NCBI GenBank assembly: GCA_015501075.1 | Contig: JADNYJ010000897.1 | Coordinates: forward strand, 1-10,088 | Source of the DNA: Gymnopilus junonius | Lineage: Eukaryota > Basidiomycota > Agaricomycetes > Agaricales > Galerinaceae | Direction of reading: 5' to 3' | DNA length: 10,088 nucleotides | Shown: positions 1 through 9,183 of the stretch, piece after piece | How positions within the stretch are numbered: position 1 is the first letter of the stretch | Layout: each line of letters starts with the position of its first letter | The notes under the pieces: generated by a model | What the model saw: only the letters and a program-made list of their open reading frames with translations | Told to the model about the DNA's origin: nothing | The model's database searches: none | Made by a program: the position numbers and the translations under genes

Positions 1-410
1 TCATCGGTTTCTTGACCGGGGTACGTCGTCCATCTTTTTCTCTTCTTTTGCTCCTTCGCTGTCTCTTCTTGGTCCTCACTAAATAACTTGTGATAAATAG
101 GGTACATCTCCCAGTCTGGACTTCGTCATACCCATGTTCTCCAAGGCTCTCAACGTCCGTGGGATCTACATCGGCTCTGTCGCTCAGTCAGTCTTTTTGC
201 TTTACCGCCATTGATTGTTGAAGCTAGGTCAATATTGACCTCTCTTTTTTTATTTACAGGTTCAAAGACATGAACAAATTGATTACTGCCAACCCGGACA
301 AGACCAGACCCGTCGTCGACAAGGTCTTCTCGTTTGATGAAGCACACCAAGCTTTTGCACATCTCGAGTCGCAGAAGCACGTCGGCAAGGTCGTTATCAA
401 GGTCGCTTGA
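1..410 (+). CDS. Zinc-type alcohol dehydrogenase / quinone oxidoreductase-like protein (MDR family), C-terminal end only
   Basis: This is the 3' end of a spliced gene entering from the left edge. I read three exons, 1-20, 101-186 and 260-410, with stop TGA at 408-410. Introns are 21-100 (donor GTACGT, acceptor ATAG, branch-like CTAA near 80) and 187-259 (donor GTCAGT, acceptor TTTACAG). About 84 residues are visible: IGFLTG, then GTSPSLDFVIPMFSKALNV, then RGIYIGSVAQF (the Q codon is split by the second intron) and an end rich in family signatures: NPDKTRPVVDKVF, FDEAHQAFAHLE and the terminal KHVGKVVIKVA. The segment DKVFxFDEAHxAFxHLExxKHVGKVVI is the classic C-terminus of medium-chain dehydrogenases that reduce or oxidise alcohols, aldehydes or quinones with NAD(P)H. 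The Rossmann and catalytic parts lie outside the window, so substrate and zinc dependence cannot be judged. It converges with the helicase gene. The family call is firm; the exact enzyme is not. Confidence 0.88.
227..240. repeat. 14-bp perfect palindrome inside the second oxidoreductase intron
   Basis: GGTCAATATTGACC reads the same on both strands. It lies in the 73-nt intron 187-259, just before the pyrimidine tract and acceptor. Its right arm contains TTGAC, a plausible branch-point sequence, so the palindrome could fold in the pre-mRNA around the branch site. Function is unknown and it may be chance. Confidence 0.5.
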
Positions 411-675
411 GCATTTGCGGGTTGAGCTGGAGATGGTGAAGAGGAAAGGGTGCAGAAGTACGATCTTAGCGAAGAATATTATCAAGAAATCATCAATTTG
501 TATTATTTAGTGACACAAAGACGGAGAACATATCGAGTAGCATGAGTATATAGGCAAAATTCCAGGACTGGATGTCCCGGCGGGGCCTGTGAACGTTTGA
601 ACTGTTCATCCCTAATGGTTCGAAAATTTCAAGAAAATATATCACAATTCATCGCACTTCACCATAGACAGCGTT
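411..675. other. Convergent intergenic region with the 3' ends of both genes
   Basis: These 265 bp separate the two stop codons. I see no gene in it. On the plus strand an AT-rich stretch with TTTGTATTATTT near 496-508 could be part of the oxidoreductase poly(A) region. On the minus strand TGATATATTTTC just downstream of the helicase stop (about 634-645) could serve the helicase. The spacing is short enough that the two 3' UTRs may overlap, which would give complementary transcript tails. No canonical AATAAA was found at a convincing position, which is usual in fungi. Confidence 0.5.
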
Positions 676-3600
676 TCAGTGGGGGTTGGCCCAGGGACTA
701 CGTGCCACATTGGGATCGACCCTGCGAGCCAATTCTTCAAATTCAGAGGAGACCTGGTTGGTGCTGTCGAGACGATGGTTCGAGCCTCCAATCGCTTCTC
801 CGCACTCAGGGCAGCGACTACGTTCCATGGCGCCTCCGCACTATGAACCTTTGTCAGCGGACGCATTTTTGCAATGTGCAACGATATCAATGAGCTTACC
901 TCGGTAATGGTGTATATATGGCCGTTGGGGCAGGTATAAAAGTGTCCAGTTGATCCTAAAACAAGTAACAGAATCGCTCAGCTATCGGAAGGAGGATCAA
1001 GAGATAGGCGTTTACCAAATCCAAATGCACGGAGGATATCCATCTTCTCATCCACTAAGACGGGTTGGTAGAATGTATCACGCCAGATCGATTGTTCTAT
1101 ATTATTCCACTCGTCGACAATTGCTTGTGCCTTCGTTGTGAAGTTGACATCGACCCATTCTGCCTCTTCCGCACGAGAACCGGTCTCCTTCATATGTACC
1201 ATGACAGCATGCAGCATCTCTTCTCTACACTCTCTTCCATGCCTGGAAGCTTCCTCGCGTAATGCATTTCGTGTATCGGATTTCTTGAAATTGCCAACCG
1301 CCCTCTGCATGTAGAGATTGAAACGAAAAGCTTCCAGCTCAATTCGCAAGCAGAGAAGGACAGATTTTATAATTTGACGATGTGACTTGGAATCATTGGC
1401 GATCTTCAAGGCCTTGTTGGCATCCAAGGAACAGGTACTTAGCAAGTATCTGATATACGTAGCCCACTGGTGGAAGTGGAAAGGAGGGCACCGTTGTTCA
1501 TCCTTGCCAACTTCGTCCAACCATGCCTGCGCCAACCGAGTGATCACCAAACGGATATGAATGGTCGCCCAGAACGCTTCGACAAGAAAACGTTTATCAG
1601 CCAAAGGTCGCTGCTGTCCAACTTGCAACTTTGCCATCCTCATAGCATGCTCCTTCGGAGAACGAGGCATCCTGGCGGGGTCCTTGAGTCCAGTTTCAAT
1701 CTCTCGTTCATAGAGAAAAGAAAACGACGCTTCCCAAGCTTGGGTATGAGCAGACCGGGTGTTGGCAACCTTGATGATCTCCGCGTAATAAGTAAACAAG
1801 AGATGAGTGGCCTTTCGCCATGCCGTGATGACTGCCGAGTCAATGCAATGAAGTTTGGTATTACCAGCGAGGATGTCGCTGTCTGGTACTGGCTTGTCTT
1901 CAGTGCCCTTTAGCACGTTTGAGCGGGCAGTCTTCAGTTTTCTTTCTGGCGGTAGTTTTTTGGGCGAAGGAATGGTCACATTTGATGCAGCATCGACCAG
2001 AAGAACCTTTGACCTCTGTTCATCGAAGTTTTGAATTGACTCCAACCAGCGATCGAGTGATCGGGACATGTGCGAAGCTACATTCCGCTCAAGAATGTCC
2101 AGGGCTGCTCGCTTCGTAATGCGACCATAGCGATTGCATGTAATCTGCGCACGACAAGTCGGGCAAGTCGGGGGCTTGACAAACCCAAGCACACTTTTCA
2201 AACCTATCCATTTCGTGTCTTCTGCATTCCGGGTGTAGAAGTCTGTCATGCCCGTGTGCCCGTCGAGGGTTTCGACTGTGAAGACATGACGACATGAAGG
2301 AATTGTGATGACAAGATCGTCCAATCCACCTGACTCCGGCTCTATATCTGCGAGTGTCCGGGACAGGATCAAATCGACAACTTGCTCCTTCTTGTATGGT
2401 GGACTACACTGCGGACAACTTTGCATGGAACAGTCCTCTCCACATACTAGAACGAAATTAGCACATCTGATTCTAAACCGCGATGTTATGGAACATACCT
2501 GAGGGGCATCTGTGCCCGCATACTAAGGTGTTCGTGCAACGCAGATCGCAAGGCAATCGTACACAAACCTAAAAGTTAGGCATCAGAGACAGGCTGTGTC
2601 AAGATGGAAATGCTGCCCACAGAACCGCACGGGACAGGACATGAATGATGTGCACAGATCCTACATTTGAAGGCTTTAGAGCAGAAATAAGTAGGGCTCA
2701 ATTGCGGTTGCTTACCAAGCACAAGGTTCTTGGCAAGGTGCGCATGGGACAGAACAAGGTTGTCGACATTGGGCATGCACACAAATTTGCCTACATTTTT
2801 CCATGCACTTGTCCGTGTGCCGATGGTCTTCAGAACAAGCCTCTCGACAAATATGTCCGCAATGGAGTGCTTTTTCGCAAGGATGGGCTTTATGGCTTGA
2901 TCGCACGATTTTGTCCGACTGGGGAAAATTCAAACTCTTGCATTCAAAGCAGGACGCCTTGCAGGATTTGCTGCAGCAGCTCATGTTCAAGCTGCAACGG
3001 GCAGTGCAGCGATACGCCGAAGGATCTTGGCTACAAGCCATGATCGCGATATGTTCACAAGTTGGAAGGGCCTTTTCCATCTGGAAGTCACAATGTACAG
3101 TCTCGAGCTTATCGAGCCTGTAGCTAAAGATACTTCATAAATTTGTGTTGAGATTTTAGTCAGAATAATAGCTTACCACTCTACCGATGTTTTAATATGA
3201 CCGCAAGGAAGAGCTACATTGGCAACTGGGAAAAGACATTGACCACACTCTTCACTGCAACGCTTGTTGCAAGGATGGTCCCTAGAACAGAGACGTCTAC
3301 ATGGCTGGGAGCAGACGACTGTGACATGTCTGGGGTCGTCGCAATGGCACTGAAGACAAGTGTAAGTACCGAATCAAGTAATTGTTGTCGAGAGAAGGAT
3401 CAAAAGTACCTTGTAGGGACAGTTGTGCCCGCATGTGAGGCGAGTCTCGCATGGCCGCAAACATCCACCTATAAGCAAAGACAGATCAAATTTGGGGAAA
3501 GGTGTAAGTGGAAAAATAGTACCGTCAGGGGCAATCTGAGGCAGAAGGCCAGGACCTGCCACATACTCAACCTTGTCCGGATGACGGTGACAAGCAACTG

Positions 3601-6600
3601 GAAGAGCGGGTCCGATACAGTCAATACTTTGCAATTCTTCGATGATGGAATGCCACATCTGGCTTCTCGATGACAGATTATCAGCATTTCCGAATATGTA
3701 TAGTCCTTCGCGAGCTCGAGACAAAGCCACTGGACAAAAGGCGTCAGCAGTGACGAAAAAATATTTCATGAAATGAATCACCATTTGTTCGATTCTCCGA
3801 CTAGACGTTGCATCGAAATCAGCCATGATTTAAAACTGAGTTGTACTGATCACCTTCAGGAACCCTATATTGGGTCGCATTCCCCTTCCAAATACTTGTG
3901 CTTCGTCCTCGAGGCCACCAGCGTTACGGACAAGAGATAGAATAACAATCTAATAGATTCAGTATATTTCAGTTCCCAAACAGGTAGTTTCCTGAAAATA
4001 AGCCCTACTCGTCCTTCTTCTCCTTGATAGTTGTCTACAGTTCGGAGACGGACCTTAATAGAAGGACGTAATGTGTTAGGTTTATTTCCATACTTTGAGG
4101 ACGAAATTTTACCCTCTTGGTCACATTGACACGCTCGATTGAAACTCCTTCTGAGACCGGTACATCCCCATCGCCCTCTTGATCGTCAAGCGCAGCCTGA
4201 TCCCGTTCGTCTATAATTACGGCCACTTCGCTCCCAAGAGCATCGCGAAGGCGAGCCAATTGACCAAGGTAGGCACATAGCACAACGATATCCCCTTCAT
4301 CTGAATAGCAACCTTGCCTGTAGCAATCGATCAAAAAAATCCGACGGAACTAAAGGTGGCATAACTAGCCTCAACAAATAAAGGACAAGGTCGCGAATCA
4401 TCGCCACCTAAAGGTCTTGTTCAAAATTTGGTGCTGCATAAAAGAGTGATCATTTACCTCGTAAGTGTTGTACTTGCTTGCAGAATCATCCCCGCCATCA
4501 TTTTCTCGGTGCTGATGTGTAACAAAGAATACATTTTTGTGAATTCCTCGCACATCCGGATAATTGTGAACAAGTTTATGATCTTCAAGTTTAGGATAAA
4601 GAGTATTACTAATGGCAGTTGTAAGTCACTGGAGTCTCGAATCAAAAGGACTTCAAAGAGAACAAACCGAATTAGACTGGATATCGTCGGCCTCATCCGA
4701 CGCTGCACATCTATTGTGGACATATGAATACCAGACTCCGAGAGGCGTTCCATCAATGACATGTCGAATCTGTAAATTGCGCGTCCACGTCGATTATCCA
4801 TAGATAGAGCTGAGCAAGCAAGATTAATACATTGTACACAAGAGCATGCGGTGAAGACTACCAAAGTTATTGAGAGTGGGGCGCAGCTGAAGTGGATCGC
4901 CAATGAGAATTAAGTGTTCAATGGAAGGAACTAAACTGCCAAGAATGTGAGCCTCCATGACTTGCCCAGCTTCTTCGACGAGCAAAACTTTGGGACTCAG
5001 ACCCTAAATGCAATAAAGTTGGGAGCGGAAGCGAAAAAATACACAAATTCGGATACCTTCAATAGCGTTGCCAACTGCGCTGCACCTAAATGACATCATT
5101 AGGGCAGTAACGAATGTAATATGTCGCTAATACCTACCAGTCGTTGTGCACCCGATGATATCGATCTTGTGAAGGAGACTGCGCCGAACCTGAGGCATAT
5201 GTGAACACAAATCCCAATCTCGAATACAGCATCAAACGAACCTCTTCCTTGATTTCATTGACCTCCTTTAATTTGTCAGCATGCAGTCCACGAAGCCTTT
5301 CGAACTCAAGCAGATACGATTGGCCAAGTTCTTTGCGAGCTTCATCCACCCAGAACTTGTGGAGTCGTTGGCGTTCACTTGCGCTCATAGTCCAAACATT
5401 CCCGACGTTCTCGAGGAGCTCTTCAAGTGGACGATCGGACGTTGGTACGACTGGCGCGTCAGCGAAGCCGATGGATGCCAAGAAAGAATCAATGTCACTG
5501 AAATCGGCTGCGCCCAGAGGAGCTTCGGAGTTGGTTGAGCTTGTTGTAAAGCTTTCAGTTGATGGACTTGGGGGATCTTCTACTGGAACGCTAATGTTAA
5601 TCTGAGGCGTAATCTCGTACTGCATATTTTGCCAGCTTTCTTCCACTGCTAATTCGTCTGAGCTATCGTCATTGCCACTCTCATCTGATTCGGATTCAGA
5701 TTCAGATTCGTCGTCCCCTGAGTCCTCAACCACAAGATGGCTAAACATGTTTCGAGGTCTAACAGCCTGCTCCTCCAGTTTCGCGCTTGCTGGCGGGTAG
5801 GCACCACTTGTGACTTGCTCAAGGAAGTTCAGATCGTCACATTCTTTCCAGAATGCGTAGTTAGATGTGTCGATAACAATGGATTTACCATTTCTGCCCG
5901 TCCTCTGCCACCCTCCCGCATCTGCGTCATCGTCATTCAGCAGGATCCTGATGTTCGAAGTATACAATGGCGGGTTAGAAAAGTAATCATGGTGCTCTGG
6001 ATGGAACGTCGACAGATATTTCATAATCTCATTCGAGTCGTTTTCCAAGTCAACATGAAGAACTTGCCTCATCAGGTCCTTGATGTGTTGCTGAACATCC
6101 TTGAGTTCACGTCGAAAGCTGTAGGCCCGATCAAGCCGTGAGCTATTCTGCGCCATCTCCAGTGTTTCGATGGAATACTGAGCAATCCGTTCATCATTGG
6201 ATCGACGTCCAAGACGCACGATCTTGCTGGTGATGCCAGCATCAAGCACAGAGCCAAGCATGTGATCCAAAGCATGGTTTGTAAATGCGATCATGAGAAT
6301 AGGCCCGATTTCATTTGCCTGAAGGACACGCAGGATTTCAACGCCTGTAAAGCTCTAAACCACCATCAGTAAATGTGACATAAGGTGGCGAGTGTGCTTA
6401 CCTTCCCCGTTCCAGGTGGGCTGATTAGGGGAAAACTGTTAGAAAAACTGAAGTTGTTTAGGAACTATCAGCTTACCCTTGTATCAAAGAAACTTCTCTC
6501 GTAAGAGTGTCCACAACGGCGTCAGCTTGACTTGGATCCAAACGGCTCTTTTCCCGCAGGAGGGCTCGAGCATGTCGAACAGACTCTGGATCGGTGACAG

Positions 6601-9183
6601 ACAAGGTCAACTCGTCCACTCCAGCATCTACGTTGAACAGGGAGGAGAGCTGGAACTTGAAGTTCGGGAGCAAGGCATAACGTGGTGGCAGAAGGTCAAG
6701 GGTGGCAAGGTGGTCCGCAGGCTGGTGAACTAAATAACGAGAGAAAGGCACATCTTCAGGTTCGGTCTGCAGGGCTTCTAGGAAAGGTCGAATAGATTCA
6801 AACATGACTGGTGATTCTACGAGAATCTTTGTGTCATTGTGGAAGTTCCGAGAGCGAGCATTACGAATATCCTGTAAAACCCGAAGTTCAACTTGACTGT
6901 CGAAAAATACGATTCTAAGCTTGACGTGCTCTCCATCTACGCGGACATGATCCGTCAGCTCTTTGGAGGAGCTTGCAATAATGCCGAGATGGACTTCGGT
7001 TCGTCTCCCTGACTTCCACACAAGGGCAATAAGTCCACCTTGGGACAACCGCTTTCCGCTCATGCTGTCCCAGAAAGCAGTGCGTTGGCGGGATTGACTG
7101 GATCGTGCACGGCCAGGAGGAGTGTCGATGAGGATGCTGGTTGAGATTCCTTTCCAATCGGGAACCAGCGATGTGAACTGGACGTTAGTGTACACGTTAA
7201 ACATCAAAGAATCCTGGGTATCAGCCAGACCACGATATCTCCCTCCTTGTTTCTGAAGGAGATCCCAGAGCTTGGTCTTCTTGATCTGAGGGTCAGTAAG
7301 GTCATCGTCAACTAGCTGCACCGCCTTCCGTAAAGGAGCACTGTTATTGAAAGGTGAAGCGCGGCTCTATCAAATATATGAGTGAAAAACACGTACATGA
7401 GCTCCTCCCTTAAAAGCCTGAATTGAATGTCAAGCAATCGCTGCATGCTGCTCGGAGGAGCGGGATGAGGAGCGGCAAAGAAATTGCCGGGCAGAAATGG
7501 GGGAAGACGACTCATTAATTCACCGTTTGTCGGTGCGATCCTTATCTCATAAATGTCTTCAAGGTCATTGTCATGCCGGGGACCTTCCTCTCGAAGGTGC
7601 CCAGGCCCTTCATATGTTGTCTGCAAAGCAGCGACAAGTGCGTCCTGATGGTCGACGAAGCTTGGTGTAACTTTGCGATCTTTTCTGCCCTTCCTGTTCA
7701 CTTTGTCTTCTTCACGCTCCAGGATAGACGCAATACGATCAATCTTCTCCTTCATCGAACCAACGAGTAGATCTCGTACGGTAGGTTGTAGGTCCTTGAA
7801 CGAGTTACCAAAGGCTGCCGGATTAGCTGAAATAGCTGAATGCCACTCTCCAAAGCGCTGGTTCACTATCTTCACCAACTGGGCTAATCGAGGATGATTG
7901 GCGACCACATTCTTGAAACGGACGAGAAACCTATCGACAGTAAGGGACGGGCGTATCAAGAAGAGGGAGAAAACAAACGTACTCGTGGAGGACTCCTGCA
8001 ATCGATGCGAAAACCTGCGCATCAGTGGGTTCGGAAACTGGAGCGGTAGGATCTTTGAAAGATTGTGCCTTGATAGCTTGCTCGAGGGAGGATTCAATTG
8101 CATCTGAAAATCGGTCCAAGTTCTGTAGGACGATTGTGTACAGGTGACTAAAACATGTAAGGGAAATACACAATGCATGAACCAAAGAATGGTCCTTACT
8201 TGGCTTGCGTCATAAGAGTACTCTTCACAACAAATTCAGATGACATGTACTGGCAGAAGCATCAGGATGGCCAATATTAAACAAAAAGATTCAACTTTAC
8301 TCTAAGCAATGGTAAAAATCCTTTTTGAAACGATAATATTTCACGACTTTGTCCTGCTTTCATAGACACTGCTGGCCAATTGACAATATCGGCTATTCGT
8401 AAGCTTCCATTGGTCTGAAATGGGATCCGAAAGTAAGCAAGCAACCCAATGTTTTGTAGGAAAGGTAAACTTACTGAAGTAAGAGATCCAAGGAGAAGCT
8501 TCATAGACAAACATATAAGTTTAAAGAACGTGACTGTTTGGCGAAAAGCAGACATACTTGTCCTTCTTCTTGAGTCTGCGGGTCGTCCGACAATGTCAGT
8601 GCAATTGAATGACAAAATCAAATCTGGTGCTCACCCATTTTGTATTGGATGCATTTGCACTGCTGAGAGGAACGAGGAAAGCATACACGTCAAATGAAGT
8701 CTTGAATCTGAAGTCGTCGCGGAGGAATCTTGTCAGACGGCCATGGGCTTCGGTAGGTGAAAGGAATGATGTTTCACTACCAGCGAAAAAGCCGTCTGTT
8801 GCATTACTGTTGACCTTTGCGAGTCCTCTTTCCGTAAGGAATGGTATAACCATTTCCCTTGCAGCAGAACTTGAGAACGAGATAGGGCGACGAGATGGAG
8901 ATGGAGAAGGCTGTGGATTGGAGTCGGGTCGGATGTGGCGGTAGCGGCATTTAAACTCTTTTTTGCATTCACCTCTCGTCCAATAGAAGGAGCAAACGCC
9001 AGGAGGCAGCGTGGCTTGCTCATTTGCCGATCGTGGACCGGGCCCTCTACGCGATGAAGGACTTGGAGAGGCGGAAGAGCTGCGAGGAGAAGATGGTGTC
9101 GAGTCAATATGGGCGAAGTTACAGTTATTACCCTTGGCACAACCACCAGGGGACTTGTGATAGCGACACGGCGGGGGAGCCAT
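676..9183 (-). CDS. ZNFX1: ZNFX1-like RNA helicase with CCCH, NFX1-type and RZ-type zinc fingers (2,325 aa, 29 exons)
   Basis: A superfamily-1 (UPF1-like) RNA helicase of the ZNFX1 / Hrr1 / SAD-3 family. Exons in order: 9183-8635, 8575-8558, 8498-8475, 8414-8301, 8249-8200, 8147-7983, 7930-7397, 7340-6477, 6420-6402, 6354-5242, 5189-5138, 5085-5057, 5003-4862, 4809-4668, 4608-4458, 4407-4370, 4317-4113, 4053-4009, 3949-3854, 3800-3782, 3729-3523, 3468-3410, 3349-3177, 3123-2716, 2660-2621, 2568-2499, 2446-1016, 955-900, 840-676. All phases join into one 2,325-residue frame. Domains by residue: CCCH fingers 6-25 and 64-83; helical region 180-740; Q-motif 752-760; Walker A GPPGTGKS 773-780; TNHALD 804-809; acidic insert 989-1019; LLVEEAGQ 1184-1191; GDPLQLRP 1212-1219; QRRMRP 1260-1265; TVDNYQGEE 1408-1416; VALSRARE 1457-1464; Cys-rich NFX1 array about 1528-1789; RING-like patch 1827-1873; RZ finger 2257-2290. 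All ATPase motifs look intact. Start: ATG at 9183 in context CCACCATGG, directly before the first finger. Fungal relatives work with RNA-dependent RNA polymerase in RNA silencing; that role is inferred here. The protein is longer than human ZNFX1 (about 1,900 aa) or S. pombe Hrr1 (about 1,000 aa). Weakest exon calls: the small exons 2, 3, 16 and 25. Confidence 0.9.
784..944 (-). other. C-terminal RZ-type zinc finger
   Basis: Residues 2257-2290 read HFYTCPNGHIYTITE then CGGAMERSRCPECGEAIGG, with C2261, H2265, C2272, C2281 and C2284 as the conserved positions. This matches the RZ finger shared by ZNFX1 and RNF213, in which it is needed for RNF213's non-canonical ubiquitin transfer. A 59-nt intron (899-841) splits it between E2271 and C2272. 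The protein ends 35 residues later (stop TGA at 678-676) with a polar tail SPWANPH. Confidence 0.9.
2154..2294 (-). other. RING-like Cys/His patch after the NFX1 array
   Basis: Residues C1827, H1829 (SCRHVF), then C1870 and C1873 (CPTCRAQI) resemble the closing half of a RING finger, where a CxH is followed by a CPxCR pair. With the upstream SCPQC pair at 1786/1789 it could form a treble-clef or degenerate RING. I see the cysteines; a ligase role is only a possibility. Confidence 0.55.
2406..3468 (-). other. NFX1-type Cys/His-rich zinc-finger array
   Basis: Beginning at residue 1526 (GGCLRPCETRLTCGHNCPYK) exons 22-27 encode repeated units of the form C-x3-C-x3-L-x-CGH-x-C-x3-C: for example LTCGHNCPYKC, LPCGHIKTSVEC, LHCGHICREACSEDH, PCAPCQEPC, LVCGHRCPSVCGEDC and SCPQC. 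This is the NFX1-type finger repeat that follows the helicase core in ZNFX1 proteins. The array is cut by five introns, which hid it from any single open frame. Its binding partner here is unknown; RNA or protein contacts are both plausible. Confidence 0.9.
4318..4369 (-). other. Probable GC-AG intron (intron 16) of the helicase gene
   Basis: The upstream exon ends ...TTGTTGAG and the intron would begin GCTAGTT and end CTACAG, giving the protein join VLYLLRQGCYSDEGD, which fits the family spacing. No GT donor gives that reading. A GT donor six bases upstream (TTT|GTTGAG at 4375) also keeps frame but drops two residues (VLYLQGCYS). I prefer GC-AG because its exon side AG|GCTAGT pairs better with U1 and keeps the LLRQG spacing I expect in this family. 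Confidence 0.65.
5635..5727 (-). other. Acidic Ser/Glu/Asp-rich tract inserted in the helicase core
   Basis: Residues 989-1019 contain ESESESESDES followed by further D/E/S runs. The DNA shows a short imperfect 6-bp tandem repeat (GATTCA/GATTCG units on the plus strand near 5687-5712). It lies between motifs Ia and II, so it should protrude as a disordered loop. Multiple SxxE/D positions make it a likely casein-kinase-2-type phosphorylation region (inference). The repeat could vary in length between strains. Confidence 0.8.
6402..6420 (-). other. 19-nt microexon carrying most of the Walker A P-loop
   Basis: Exon 9 encodes the last base of Gly773 and then PPGTGK. The serine that completes GPPGTGKS is the first codon of the next exon. 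It is flanked by introns of 56 nt (6476-6421, GTAAGC...TCAG) and 47 nt (6401-6355, GTAAGC...TTTAG). Skipping it would delete the ATP-binding loop and shift the frame, since 19 is not a multiple of three. Confidence 0.9.
8935..9168 (-). other. Two N-terminal CCCH zinc fingers of the helicase
   Basis: Residues 6-25 read C-x8-C-x5-C-x3-H (C6, C15, C21, H25) and residues 64-83 repeat the same spacing (C64, C73, C79, H83). Between them is a Ser/Pro/Arg-rich linker of about 38 residues. CCCH fingers of this spacing usually bind single-stranded RNA. They are not part of human ZNFX1 as I know it, so they are an added RNA-contact module in this lineage. Both are complete and lie on the first exon. Confidence 0.92.

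Larger units (their letters stand above)
3707..6541 (-). other. Superfamily-1 helicase core of the ZNFX1-like protein, spread over 14 exons
   Basis: The core runs from the Q-motif LDPSQADAV (residue 752) to motif VI VALSRARE (residue 1464). In order: Walker A GPPGTGKS, motif Ia TNHALD, motif II LLVEEAGQ, motif III GDPLQLRP, motif IV QRRMRP, motif V TVDNYQGEE and motif VI. The order, the QGEE form of motif V and the SRAR form of motif VI place it with UPF1-like enzymes. Motif II reads EE where most superfamily-1 enzymes have DE; this appears to be usual in the ZNFX1 branch, so activity is probably retained. The long stretch between motifs Ia and II holds the acidic insertion. Confidence 0.93.

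Noticed and set aside
934..941. TATAAAAG on the plus strand as a promoter element
   Set aside because: It lies inside the coding sequence of the RZ finger (HFYTC on the minus strand), and no plus-strand gene follows.
1470..1913. 147-codon plus-strand open frame
   Set aside because: It is antisense to the long coding exon 27 of the helicase, has no recognisable motif, and is explained by codon bias of the real strand.
3197..3673. 158-codon plus-strand open frame
   Set aside because: Antisense to helicase exons 21-23, whose sense reading shows motif-bearing and Cys-rich sequence; no family resemblance on the plus strand.
4454..4903. 149-codon minus-strand frame as an independent protein
   Set aside because: It reads through introns 13 and 14 of the helicase gene; only the part around 4668-4809 is in the true exon frame.
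5201..6141. Two 134-codon plus-strand frames
   Set aside because: Both are antisense shadows of exon 10 of the helicase, including its acidic tract.
978..9183. Several separate minus-strand genes, as the broken open frames would suggest
   Set aside because: The frames join through consistent short introns with matching phases, and helicase motifs appear in the right order across them, so a single gene is the better model.
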